From Methylophilus medardensis (GTDB lineage: Bacteria; Pseudomonadota; Gammaproteobacteria; Burkholderiales; Methylophilaceae), in assembly GCF_006363915.1 (NCBI RefSeq), contig NZ_CP040946.1: a stretch of DNA of 64,000 nt; one strand, written 5' to 3'. Below, one piece after another: positions 44,058 through 52,270 of the stretch. Under the pieces are notes generated by a model that made no database searches, was not told the origin of the DNA, and was given only the letters and a program-made list of their open reading frames with translations. The stretch's first letter is position 1. The number at the start of each line of letters is the position of its first letter. The translations under genes were made by a program, and so were the position numbers.

Positions 44058-44414
44058 TTATAGGTGGCCTTTTTCTTTGCTACGCCGGATGTTAGCGCGA
44101 ATATGGTTGGGTTTATCACCAACCCATGCAACAAACTTGGCAATTTCAGGGTGGGCTTTCAGCGCCTCAACGGTTGAATAGTGCCGCGCCAACTGGGTTT
44201 CGGTAAACAAGGCATGAATCTGCCGATGGCAAAGCCGGTGCAGAATGACAGTTTCTACGCCGCCCCGGGATTTGGGTATCAGATGATGCGCATCCCGCTG
44301 CGCTTTTGGAACTGGCCGCATGCAGAGCGGACAAACCCTCTCCTCTGCAACTAAATTAGCGTGATATGACTCACTCATTGTTGCAATTTGCTTCTTTTTT
44401 ACGCGTCCACTCAT
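44058..44414 (-). CDS. HNH endonuclease-type protein
   Basis: A 118-residue protein with an HNH nuclease motif: a Cys pair VCPLCMRPV, the HH of DAHHLIPKSRGG, and LHRLCHRQIHALF with the second Cys and His. The C-terminal region is basic (IRANIRRSKEKGHL). Stand-alone HNH proteins of this size are common in bacterial genomes and may act in restriction, repair or as phage remnants; the context, a patch of small genes, does not decide. No phage or mobile gene is near. Confidence 0.85.
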   Translation of the reverse strand: MSGRVKKKQIATMSESYHANLVAEERVCPLCMRPVPKAQRDAHHLIPKSRGGVETVILHRLCHRQIHALFTETQLARHYSTVEALKAHPEIAKFVAWVGDKPNHIRANIRRSKEKGHL

Positions 44415-44447
44415 GATTTGTTTTATTTAGATGGTTTGTGTTATTAA

Positions 44448-44576
44448 ATGCCACGATTCATCAATATTCAAAATTCATCGCCAAGCGCTAGCCCACCGAT
44501 GGGCGATAAGCAAAGCGTGCACGATGGCCTCGTACGCCAGTCAAAGTTCATTGATTGCCTAGAGACACACACATGA
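44448..44576 (+). CDS. possible small upstream frame of the zinc-ribbon gene
   Basis: A 42-codon frame (MPRFINIQNSSPSASPPMGD ... FIDCLETHT) whose TGA overlaps the ATG of the following gene as ATGA. The overlap suggests coupling, but the composition is ordinary and no Shine-Dalgarno sequence is seen. Confidence 0.25.
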   Translation: MPRFINIQNSSPSASPPMGDKQSVHDGLVRQSKFIDCLETHT

Positions 44577-44731
44577 AAACCAAAATCTGCCATACCTGTA
44601 GAAAAGAATTCAGCGTGCTATATCGTGTACAACTAAAAAAGGGAAAAGTTTGGGTGTTTGTGTGCGGAACATGCGCTTTGTTTGCACAAAAGCTACCGGC
44701 GTATCGATACGGCGGGACTTGGAAGGGATAA
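44573..44731 (+). CDS. small zinc-ribbon protein
   Basis: A 52-residue protein with two CxxC knuckles (CHTC at residues 6-9 and CGTC at 31-34) flanking KKGKVWVFV and a conserved-looking end YRYGGTWKG. I remember this ending from a family of short zinc-ribbon proteins of unknown function in proteobacteria. It is too short for common ORF cut-offs. The ATG overlaps the tiny upstream frame; no clear Shine-Dalgarno sequence. Confidence 0.7.
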   Translation: MKTKICHTCRKEFSVLYRVQLKKGKVWVFVCGTCALFAQKLPAYRYGGTWKG

Positions 44732-44861
44732 TTAGAAAAGGGGGTGGGTTCGCTGACGCCACAATCACCCGCTCAAATAAGGCACTTGATCAATCTGTCT
44801 CAACCAGTACCGCTTTACTTGAGCGCCGTTGATTGAGCGTTGGTTTATTTTAGCAACCGAG

Positions 44862-45197
44862 CTAAGCCTTTTTCACAAACTCCGACTTCAACTTCATCGC
44901 GCCAAAGCCTTCGATTTTACAGTCGATATCATGGTCACCCTCCACCAGGCGGATGTTTTTCACTTTAGTGCCGACTTTGACGACTGACGAAGAGCCTTTA
45001 ACTTTAAGGTCTTTGATCACGGTGATGGTGTCACCATCTTGTAGCACATTGCCGTTGGCATCACGCACCACTTTCGTTTCATCAGACTCAGTTGCGGCTA
45101 GTTTGCTCCACTCGTGAGCGCATTCGGGGCAGACGTAGTTGTCACCGTCCTCGTAAGTATATTCAGATTGGCATTTGGGGCAGGCGGGTAATGACAT
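44862..45197 (-). CDS. yjdM: zinc ribbon protein YjdM (PhnA family)
   Basis: A 111-residue protein: N-terminal four-Cys ribbon (PACPKCQSEYTYEDG, YVCPECAHEW) and a C-terminal PhnA domain (VVRDANGNVLQDGDTITVIKD, VEGDHDIDCKIEGFG, MKLKSEFVKKA). Once called alkylphosphonate uptake protein PhnA, it has no proven role in phosphonate use. The ATG at 45197 begins MSLPACPKC, as is usual for the family; the frame upstream has only a GTG at 45218. Confidence 0.92.
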   Translation of the reverse strand: MSLPACPKCQSEYTYEDGDNYVCPECAHEWSKLAATESDETKVVRDANGNVLQDGDTITVIKDLKVKGSSSVVKVGTKVKNIRLVEGDHDIDCKIEGFGAMKLKSEFVKKA

Positions 45198-45303
45198 AAG
45201 GACTTTCTTGGGACACACAATAAAACCATATATTTTACAGGGTTATTATTGAATAGCGTGTTGAATCCTCTATTTTGTCTAGATTGGCTGAAACTAAATG
45301 ACG

Positions 45304-45336
45304 AAAAAAAACCGCCAAGCGAAAAGGCGGGTTTTT
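45304..45336 (-). terminator. terminator of the RIO kinase gene
   Basis: Read on the minus strand: AAAAACCCGCC, loop, GGCGGTTTTTTTT, 35 nt after the RIO stop. Confidence 0.85.
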
Positions 45337-45370
45337 GTTGCGATCTGCACGGTGCGTCGCATAGACTTTT

Positions 45371-46246
45371 TTAAAACCGTTTGGGCTTAGGCAGCGCTGC
45401 TTTTGCTTCCGCCAAGCGCATTTGCTTTTTGGCTTCATCATCGCGCACGGCATCAATCACGCGCACCACGCTTTTTAAATCTACCGGCTTGTTATCTTGT
45501 TTGAATTGGCCGGTGAGTACTGTTTCAGGCGTCAGCGCGCCATGTGCATATAGTGCCCAAATCTCTTTACCGTATTGCGTGCTCAATAGCTCAGGGGCAA
45601 ACTGACCGAAAAAATCGGCCAAATTGCGCACATCACGCTCGAGCATGCTCATGGCATGGTTGTTTCCTGCCGCGTCGACCGCTTGGGGTAAGTCGATGAT
45701 GATGGGGCCATGGGCACTGAGCAAAATATTGAATTCAGACAAATCGCCATGAACGATACCAGCGCAAAGCATACGCACCACCTCTTTGAGGAGGGATTGA
45801 TGATGCTGGCGAGCCTCTTCTGCCGTGAATACCACATCATTGAGTCTAGGCGCAGCGTTGCCGGCGGCATCGGTGACTAAATCCATGATTAATACACCCT
45901 CATAAAATTGATAGGGTGTTGGCACGCTCACGCCAGCTGCAGCAAGCCGATATAAGGCATCTACTTCTGCGCTTTGCCATGCCTCTTCTTGCGCTTGTTT
46001 ACCGTACTTAGAGCCTTTCGCCATGGCGCGGGCTTGGCGGCTGCTTTTGACTTTTCGGCCTTCGGTGTAATCGACACTTTGACGAAAGCTGCGTTTATTG
46101 GCTTCTTTATACACTTTGGCACAGCGTATTTCTTCGCCGCAACGCACGACATAAACGGTGGCCTCTTTGCCGCTCATTAACTGGCGGATGACTTCATCGA
46201 CAATGCCATCTTCAATCAGCGGCGCTAATCTGGTAGGGGTTTTCAT
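45371..46246 (-). CDS. RIO1-family serine/threonine protein kinase
   Basis: A 291-residue atypical kinase. Motifs: glycine-poor P-loop with MSGKEATVYVVRC, the ATP Lys in IRCAKVYKEANKRSF, catalytic loop VHGDLSEFNILL, and the metal-binding IIIDLPQAV in place of DFG. The C-terminus is basic. Bacterial RIO kinases are widespread but poorly understood; archaeal and eukaryotic relatives act in small-subunit ribosome maturation. The gene stands alone and ends in its own terminator. Confidence 0.9.
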   Translation of the reverse strand: MKTPTRLAPLIEDGIVDEVIRQLMSGKEATVYVVRCGEEIRCAKVYKEANKRSFRQSVDYTEGRKVKSSRQARAMAKGSKYGKQAQEEAWQSAEVDALYRLAAAGVSVPTPYQFYEGVLIMDLVTDAAGNAAPRLNDVVFTAEEARQHHQSLLKEVVRMLCAGIVHGDLSEFNILLSAHGPIIIDLPQAVDAAGNNHAMSMLERDVRNLADFFGQFAPELLSTQYGKEIWALYAHGALTPETVLTGQFKQDNKPVDLKSVVRVIDAVRDDEAKKQMRLAEAKAALPKPKRF

Positions 46247-46506
46247 AATGCGGATTAAACTTAAATGTGTTCAGACTATCATTAAATGCAAAAAAACGGG
46301 GCAAGTCTTGTCGCTTACCCGTACTTTTGAATGCATTATGCGCAAGATTGCAGTCATCTCTCGTTTCATACGCGCGAAGCGGGCAGTTCATTTATGCTGG
46401 CGCACGTATGGGAATGCGCGGATTAGATACATTTAAGTAAATACTATACCCGGTGTTTATCAAAGCAAGCTAGAATGGAACTGAATACACCACATAAGGA
46501 GTTCGC

Positions 46507-47304
46507 ATGTGGCTATGCACTGAATGTGACATCACGTTTAATGTCAGTATCCCAACCCCATTTATCCTAATGTTGCGCCCGCGTAGCGGCGAACAGCAAT
46601 GGGTAGCGCGGCAATCTTATACGCTAAGCCCTAGCGTGCCTGTGTTTGAGTATACCGACACTTATGGCAACCTTTGCCAGCGTCTGGTCGCGCCTGTGGG
46701 CAAGTTTTGTATCAGCACTTCGGCAGATATTTTAACAGCCGATGGGATTGATACCGCACCCGGTGCGCCTTTTGACGATGTGCAATATCTGCCAGACGAT
46801 GTGCTCACTTATCTATTGCCTTCGCGCTATTGCGAATCGGACAAGTTACTTGATTTGGGCCAGCAGATCGTGACCAATGTGAGGCCTGGCTATGACCAAG
46901 TGACGGCCATTGAGCAATGGATTCGGGAAAATATCAGCTACAACACCAACTCCACGCACTTTCAGCTCTCTGCTGTTGAGGTCAACCAAGAGCGCGAAGG
47001 CGTGTGCCGGGAACTGGCGCACTTGGGCATCGCTTTGTGTCGGGGCTTATGTATTCCTGCCCGGATGGTCGTGGGATTTTTACATGAACTACAACCAATG
47101 GACTTCCATGCTTGGTTTGAGGCTTATGTGAATGGCAGATGGTATACCTTTGACCCGACTCAACCTTTTCCTCGTGGCGGGCGAGTGACCGTCGCCTATG
47201 GGCACGATGCCGCCGATGTGGCCATTTTTAATCAGTTTGGTCCGGCATTGCATCCTGAAGAGATGCGTGTCCGCGTGACCCAACTCCCAGGCGCTCCTGG
47301 TTAA
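46507..47304 (+). CDS. transglutaminase-like protein
   Basis: A 265-residue protein with a papain-like triad: Cys in GVCRELAHLGIAL, His in DFHAWFEAYV and Asp in YTFDPTQPF. The N-terminal part (about 1-115) is a beta-rich domain like those before other bacterial transglutaminase cores. Enzymes of this fold act as proteases or amidases; the substrate is unknown. An AAGGAG sequence precedes the ATG. It is followed 20 nt on by a second transglutaminase-like gene. Confidence 0.9.
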   Translation: MWLCTECDITFNVSIPTPFILMLRPRSGEQQWVARQSYTLSPSVPVFEYTDTYGNLCQRLVAPVGKFCISTSADILTADGIDTAPGAPFDDVQYLPDDVLTYLLPSRYCESDKLLDLGQQIVTNVRPGYDQVTAIEQWIRENISYNTNSTHFQLSAVEVNQEREGVCRELAHLGIALCRGLCIPARMVVGFLHELQPMDFHAWFEAYVNGRWYTFDPTQPFPRGGRVTVAYGHDAADVAIFNQFGPALHPEEMRVRVTQLPGAPG

Positions 47305-47324
47305 CCGGGCGTGATGCAGACACC

Positions 47325-48179
47325 ATGAAGCGTATTAAAATCAAACATCTGACGGAGTATGCTTTCTCATCCCCGGTGACGCTGCAACAACATTGCTTGC
47401 TGATACGGCCGCGTGAAGGCCACGATTTACGTATCGAATCCTCTCTCCTGAACATCTCACCCGCTTATGAGATCCGCTGGTCGCGGGATGTGTTTGATAA
47501 CTCGTTGGCGATGGTCAACTTTTTGCAGACAAGTGACAGGCTGACCATCGCCAGCGAAGTGGTGATTCAACATTATGCAGAGGCGCCACTGGATTTCTGG
47601 ATGGATGCCTATGCGGTCAATTATCCGTTTAGTTATGCGCAAGCCGAATGGGCTGACCTGGCCGCTTTTCAGCGCCCGGTTTTTGCACAGGACGAAACTC
47701 AGGTGCATCAATGGCTGCAGCAACTTGGTTTACTCAATGGCCAGCACAATACGTTTGCGTTGCTAACGACCTTGAATCAGGCCATTTATACCCAATTCCG
47801 TTATCAGGCACGTGAAGCAGCAGGCGTACAATCTCCCGCTACCACCCTGCAGTATGGCAGCGGTTCCTGCCGTGATTATGCCACGCTGTTTATTGAGGCT
47901 TGCCGCAATCTAGGGCTTGCCAGCCGCTTTGTCAGTGGTTATCTACATGCGCCGGCCACCGAGGTAGGCAATGCGACCACTCACGCCTGGGCTGAAGTGT
48001 ATTTGCCGGGCACCGGCTGGAAAGGCTTTGACCCAACGTCGGGACAAGTCACGGGGACGCATCATATCGCCGTGGCGGTCGCTCGCGATCCAGAAGCGGT
48101 TCCTCCGGTTGCTGGCAGTTTTATCGGGCCCAATGTGGCGCCTATATTGCAGGTCAATGTGCAGGTGAATTTACTCTGA
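47325..48179 (+). CDS. transglutaminase family protein
   Basis: A 284-residue protein with an N-terminal beta domain (KIKHLTEYAFSSPVTLQQHC, LIRPREGH) and a core with Cys in GSGSCRDYATLFIEAC, His in NATTHAWAEVYLPG and Asp in KGFDPTSGQ, followed by an HHIAVAVARD tail. This is the common bacterial form often found next to circularly-permuted ATP-grasp genes; none is present here. It shares domain order but little text with the gene before it, so the pair looks like diverged paralogues. Confidence 0.92.
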   Translation: MKRIKIKHLTEYAFSSPVTLQQHCLLIRPREGHDLRIESSLLNISPAYEIRWSRDVFDNSLAMVNFLQTSDRLTIASEVVIQHYAEAPLDFWMDAYAVNYPFSYAQAEWADLAAFQRPVFAQDETQVHQWLQQLGLLNGQHNTFALLTTLNQAIYTQFRYQAREAAGVQSPATTLQYGSGSCRDYATLFIEACRNLGLASRFVSGYLHAPATEVGNATTHAWAEVYLPGTGWKGFDPTSGQVTGTHHIAVAVARDPEAVPPVAGSFIGPNVAPILQVNVQVNLL

Positions 48180-48253
48180 TCAAAGACGCGTGCTTGCCGA
48201 CTTGCTCTCAACCCGCTGCAATGACCAAGTCCTGATGGCCTCAAGGGGCATAA

Positions 48254-48282
48254 AAAAACCGCCCCACAAGGAGGCGGTTTTT
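48254..48282. terminator. bidirectional terminator between the transglutaminase genes and tkt
   Basis: AAAAACCGCC / GGCGGTTTTT stem with a 9-nt loop between two converging genes. Confidence 0.88.
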
Positions 48283-48304
48283 ATTTCGATCAATCTGTCT
48301 TTAA

Positions 48305-50290
48305 TTACAGAACAGATTTAACAGTAGCTACAACGTTCTCTACCGTGAAACCGAAGTGCTTCATCAGTGCGCCGCCAGGAGCAGACTCACCGAAGGTGTC
48401 GATACCGACCACAGCACCCTCTAAACCAACATACTTACGCCAGAAATCTGGGTGAGCAGCTTCAACAGCCACGCGAACAACGCCTGGAGTCAATACGCTG
48501 TCTTTGTAAGCTTTGTCTTGACGGTCAAATACGTTAGTGGATGGCATTGAAACCACGCGCACTTTAGTACCAGCAGCGGTTAACTCAGCAGCGGCTTTCA
48601 CTGCCAAATCTAATTCTGAACCGTTAGCGATGATGATCACATCTGCTTTACCAGCCGCGTCGGAGAACACATAACCACCTTTACGGATGGCTTCGAGTTG
48701 TGACGCTTCGTGTTTGATACCAGCCAAATTCTGACGGCTCAATACCAAGCTGGTTGGGCCTTCTGCACGCTCAACAGCAGCAACCCATGCAACCGTTGTT
48801 TCAGTCGCTGAACCTGGACGCCATACATCCATACGTGGGATGTAACGCAAGCCAGAAGTGTTTTCAACGGGCTGGTGCGTTGGACCATCTTCACCTTGAC
48901 CGATAGAGTCATGGGTCAGCACGTAAACCACACGTTGATGCATCAACGCTGACATACGCATGCCGTTTTTCATGTAATCAGAGAACATGTGGAAAGTACC
49001 GCCGAATGGCAACAAGCCACCGTGCAATGCCACACCGTTCATGATCGCAGCCATACCGAATTCACGTACACCGTAAGAGATGTAGTTACCTGGTTTTTTC
49101 GCATCTACGTGCACGAAGCTACCAGTTGAAGTCAGGTTAGAACCAGTCAAATCAGCTGAACCGCCTAAGAACTCAGGCAATAATGGCGCCAAAGCACCAA
49201 TCGCGTTTTGTGACGCTTTACGGGAAGCATTGCCTTCCGCTTTTTCGTTCACTGCAGCGATGATCTTGTCTGTTTCTGCTTTCCAGTTTGCTGGCAAGTC
49301 ACCGGCCATACGGCGTTTGAACTCAGCAGCTTCTGCTGGGAATGCTTTTTCGTAAGCCGCAAACTTGTCGTTCCAAGCAGCTTCACGTGCAGCGCCTTTG
49401 GCTTTTTGATCCCAACCTTCGTAAACGTCAGCAGGAATCACGAATGGCTCATGTGGCCAGCCGATTTCAGCACGGGTAGCAGCCACTTCGGCGTCACCTA
49501 ATGCAGAACCGTGACAGTCGTGTGAACCAGATTTGTTTGGTGAGCCTTTACCGATGATGGTTTTGCAGCAGATCAGTGATGGTTTATCAGTCACAGATTT
49601 CGCTTCGTCTACAGCTTTTTGGATCGCCGCTTGGTCATGGCCATCGACAGAAACAACGTGCCAGCCATATGCCTTGAAACGGCCTGCGGTGTCGTCTGTG
49701 TACCAACCTTCGATGTGACCGTCGATCGAGATACCGTTGTCATCCCAGAAAGCGACCAACTTGCCTAAGCCCCAAGTACCAGCCAGTGCACATGCTTCGT
49801 GAGAAACGCCTTCCATCATGCAACCGTCGCCCAAGAACACGTATGTGTAGTGGTCAACAATGTCGTGGCCTGGCTTGTTAAACTGGTTGGCCAACAATTT
49901 TTCAGCCATCGCGAAACCAACGCCGTTCGCAATCCCTTGACCCAATGGGCCAGTCGTGGTTTCAACGCCTGGTGCGTAGCTATACTCAGGGTGACCAGCA
50001 CACTTGGAGTGCAATTGACGGAACGTTTTGATGTCATCGATAGACACATCGTAACCGGTCAGGTGCAGCAAGGAGTAAATCAGCATAGAGCCATGGCCGT
50101 TTGACAACACGAAGCGGTCACGGTTAGCCCATTGTGGGTTAGTTGGGTTGTGGCTCAGATTGTGGTTCCACAATACTTCAGCAATTTCAGCCATGCCCAT
50201 AGGTGCGCCTGGGTGACCGGAGTTTGCTTTTTGTACAGCGTCCATGCTCAGAGCACGGATGGCGTTGCACAAGTCGACACGAGTTGCCAT
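48305..50290 (-). CDS. tkt: transketolase
   Basis: A 661-residue ThDP enzyme that moves two-carbon units between sugar phosphates; in methylotrophs it regenerates ribulose 5-phosphate in the RuMP cycle. Motifs: SGHPGAPMGMAEIAEVLW, GPLGQGIANGVGFAMAE, the ThDP site FLGDGCMMEGVSHEAC with WDDNGISIDG, and HDSIGQGEDGPTHQPVE in the pyrimidine domain. The ATG at 50290 has a GGGAGA Shine-Dalgarno sequence; the longer open frame to 50329 is not used. Divergent from the Fae homologue. Confidence 0.96.
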   Translation of the reverse strand: MATRVDLCNAIRALSMDAVQKANSGHPGAPMGMAEIAEVLWNHNLSHNPTNPQWANRDRFVLSNGHGSMLIYSLLHLTGYDVSIDDIKTFRQLHSKCAGHPEYSYAPGVETTTGPLGQGIANGVGFAMAEKLLANQFNKPGHDIVDHYTYVFLGDGCMMEGVSHEACALAGTWGLGKLVAFWDDNGISIDGHIEGWYTDDTAGRFKAYGWHVVSVDGHDQAAIQKAVDEAKSVTDKPSLICCKTIIGKGSPNKSGSHDCHGSALGDAEVAATRAEIGWPHEPFVIPADVYEGWDQKAKGAAREAAWNDKFAAYEKAFPAEAAEFKRRMAGDLPANWKAETDKIIAAVNEKAEGNASRKASQNAIGALAPLLPEFLGGSADLTGSNLTSTGSFVHVDAKKPGNYISYGVREFGMAAIMNGVALHGGLLPFGGTFHMFSDYMKNGMRMSALMHQRVVYVLTHDSIGQGEDGPTHQPVENTSGLRYIPRMDVWRPGSATETTVAWVAAVERAEGPTSLVLSRQNLAGIKHEASQLEAIRKGGYVFSDAAGKADVIIIANGSELDLAVKAAAELTAAGTKVRVVSMPSTNVFDRQDKAYKDSVLTPGVVRVAVEAAHPDFWRKYVGLEGAVVGIDTFGESAPGGALMKHFGFTVENVVATVKSVL

Positions 50291-50548
50291 TGTTTTCTCC
50301 CTAGAGTGAAAGTGAGCGGTCTTACACAAAATGCTGCAAAACCTTGATTGAATTCTTTAAAAAGGCCAGAAAAGCCGCCTTTTACGGAAAGGCTAGATTA
50401 TTCACTAGAACCCGGTTTTCTTCAAGCGTTAATCACCTTTTTCTGGTTGTGGGCTTGCGATAAAAAGGCCAGTCTGCAAGGTTCATGGGTAGCTTTCGGT
50501 CCAGGTTTCCCCTACCATGTGAAACACATTGATTGTAAAGGAATCCAG

Positions 50549-51100
50549 ATGTCTGACGAACGAATTATCATGCGCGTGGGTGAAGCCTTGGTCGCAGGCG
50601 GCCCGCCGGGCACCGCAGCTGAACCAGAAGTGGCGATTGGCGAAATGAACGGCCCGATGGGAACGGCATTTGCCAACTTACTCGGCGACCAAGTGAAAGG
50701 GCATACCCGCGTTCTCGCGATTATGAACACCGACATCATGGTGCGCCCTGCCACCCTAATGGTGAGCAAAGTCACGGTTAAAGATCCTCGTTATACCAAT
50801 ATTTTGATGGGCACGGTACAAGGCGCGATTGCCAATGGCGTACTGGATGCGGTGCGCAGTGGTGACATCCCCAAGGAAAAAGCCAATGACTTAGGCATTA
50901 TCGTCTCGGTATGGCTCAGCCCGGCAATTCTTGAACAAGAGAAAATCGACCACAAAGCGCTGTTTGACATCCACCGAGAGGCCACTTTTAAAGCGATTCA
51001 AAAAGCTTTGCGAAATGAACCGAGCATTGATTGGTTACTTGAAAATCAAGAAAAAATCGTACACAAATACTACCAAATGGGCTTAGACGGCAAGCTTTAA
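50549..51100 (+). CDS. formaldehyde-activating enzyme homologue (Fae-like)
   Basis: A 183-residue Fae-family protein. Fae itself speeds condensation of formaldehyde with tetrahydromethanopterin. Family text is clear: VGEALVAGG, GPMGTAFANLLGD, RPATLMVSKVTVKD, MGTVQGAIANGVLDAV and EKANDLGIIVSVW, IHREATFKAIQKAL. Aligned by eye to genuine Fae, the segment that holds its catalytic His (VAHIDLIIGPRGS) reads EPEVAIGEMNGPM here, so the His is absent. It is therefore a divergent homologue of uncertain activity, perhaps a formaldehyde- or C1-carrier-binding protein. The ATG at 50549 has an AAAGGAA Shine-Dalgarno sequence; the longer open frame from 50348 is not used. Confidence 0.88.
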   Translation: MSDERIIMRVGEALVAGGPPGTAAEPEVAIGEMNGPMGTAFANLLGDQVKGHTRVLAIMNTDIMVRPATLMVSKVTVKDPRYTNILMGTVQGAIANGVLDAVRSGDIPKEKANDLGIIVSVWLSPAILEQEKIDHKALFDIHREATFKAIQKALRNEPSIDWLLENQEKIVHKYYQMGLDGKL

Positions 51101-51116
51101 GCCACAAAAGCGCACA

Positions 51117-51144
51117 AAAAAAGGATGCCTTGGCATCCTTTTTT
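51117..51144. terminator. bidirectional terminator after the Fae homologue
   Basis: AAAAAAGGATGCC / GGCATCCTTTTT stem with a TT loop between converging genes. Confidence 0.9.
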
Positions 51145-51156
51145 ATTTAAACCTAA

Positions 51157-52173
51157 TCATCGTTTTAATGCAGCGATGACTGCTTCAATCGCTTTGCAAT
51201 TGCCGCGGGCATCGTCAAATGTCAGCAACGGGGCTTTGCCGTAAAGCACGCAATCGCTAAAGTGCTCGATTTCGAGGTTGAAGTGGTTGGCTGTTGGCAA
51301 CACAATGGTCTCGGACTGACCAGCGGCCTCCCAGCTAATGACCGGGGCATCCCCGGGATAGGCCCACATGTTGTGGCATTTGATCCAGCCTTTGTCGCCG
51401 ATGATTTCATATTCGGCCTTCCGGCCGCGCTCAAAGCTAACATCAAAGTGACCGAATCGGGCGCGGCCTTGTGCATCTGCGCCAAAGTCGAACACGCCGC
51501 TGGCCACCACATCGGCACCATGGCTGTTGAGTTTGCCGTAAGCAACGACGTGCTCTGGCTCAGCAGGCACATTATCTTTGCCAAAACACCAGCGCAAGGC
51601 ATGGATGGCGTAAGGGCCGATATCCCACATGGCACCGCCGCCATGGGCCATATCACGACTGATGCGATACATGCGCGCGGGGGCCATTAAGAAGGAAAAA
51701 CTGGCGCGACAAGACAGCACGTCACCTATGAGGCCAGAGGCGATGAGTTCAGCCACTTTGGCATGCTGTGGATGAAAACGGTACATAAAGCCTTCCATCA
51801 CCGTCACCCCTTTGGTTTTTGCCGCAGACTCAATGGTGTCGATGTCCGCCAAATGCGTCGTCATTGGCTTTTCGATGAGCACATGCTTACCGGCCTGAAT
51901 CGCTTTCAATGCCCACTCGGCATGCTCCTCGTTGGCCATCGGACAATACACTGCTTCCACCTGTTCATCTGCAATCAATGCCTCTAAATCATCATAACAA
52001 GTCACGCCATTGTAGCCAGGGGCGTATTTATCGAGGGTGGATTGTGCCGCGCCTGCACGGCGACTGGCGATCGCTACCAGCTGCGCATTATTGGCCGCGA
52101 TGATGGCCGGAAGTAAGCGCTCATTGACACGGGCCGCCCCTAAAATTCCCCACTTCAGCCTTTGTTTGCTCAT
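51157..52173 (-). CDS. Gfo/Idh/MocA family oxidoreductase
   Basis: A 338-residue NAD(P)-dependent dehydrogenase. The Rossmann start LKWGILGAARVNERLLPAI and the catalytic EKP (GKHVLIEKPMTTHLAD) are visible, as is the DIGPYAIHALRW segment carrying the conserved substrate-side Asp/His. Members oxidise or reduce sugars, inositols and related carbonyls; text resembles D-xylose 1-dehydrogenase/trans-dihydrodiol dehydrogenase-like members, but the substrate is not decided. Monocistronic. Confidence 0.9.
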   Translation of the reverse strand: MSKQRLKWGILGAARVNERLLPAIIAANNAQLVAIASRRAGAAQSTLDKYAPGYNGVTCYDDLEALIADEQVEAVYCPMANEEHAEWALKAIQAGKHVLIEKPMTTHLADIDTIESAAKTKGVTVMEGFMYRFHPQHAKVAELIASGLIGDVLSCRASFSFLMAPARMYRISRDMAHGGGAMWDIGPYAIHALRWCFGKDNVPAEPEHVVAYGKLNSHGADVVASGVFDFGADAQGRARFGHFDVSFERGRKAEYEIIGDKGWIKCHNMWAYPGDAPVISWEAAGQSETIVLPTANHFNLEIEHFSDCVLYGKAPLLTFDDARGNCKAIEAVIAALKR

Positions 52174-52226
52174 CTTTCCATCCCATCCATTAAACGAGCT
52201 TTATTATACCCCGCACCCATACAAAA

Positions 52227-52248
52227 AAAGGCTGGATATCCAGCCTTT
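52227..52248 (-). terminator. terminator of the PEP-CTERM gene at 52271
   Basis: Perfect 22-bp palindrome AAAGGCTGGAT / ATCCAGCCTTT; on the minus strand it is followed by TTTTGT. It lies 22 nt after the PEP-CTERM stop. Confidence 0.85.
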
Positions 52249-52270
52249 CAATCACACCACCAATAAAGCA

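Noticed and set aside
43400..46300. A mobile element or prophage remnant around the HNH gene
   Set aside because: No integrase, transposase, terminal inverted repeat, tRNA or direct repeat flanks were seen; only small genes of unknown origin.
50348..50548. A 67-codon N-terminal extension of the Fae homologue
   Set aside because: The ATG at 50549 has a clear Shine-Dalgarno sequence and gives the family start; the upstream text is promoter-like with an 11-bp direct repeat AAAAAGGCCAG.
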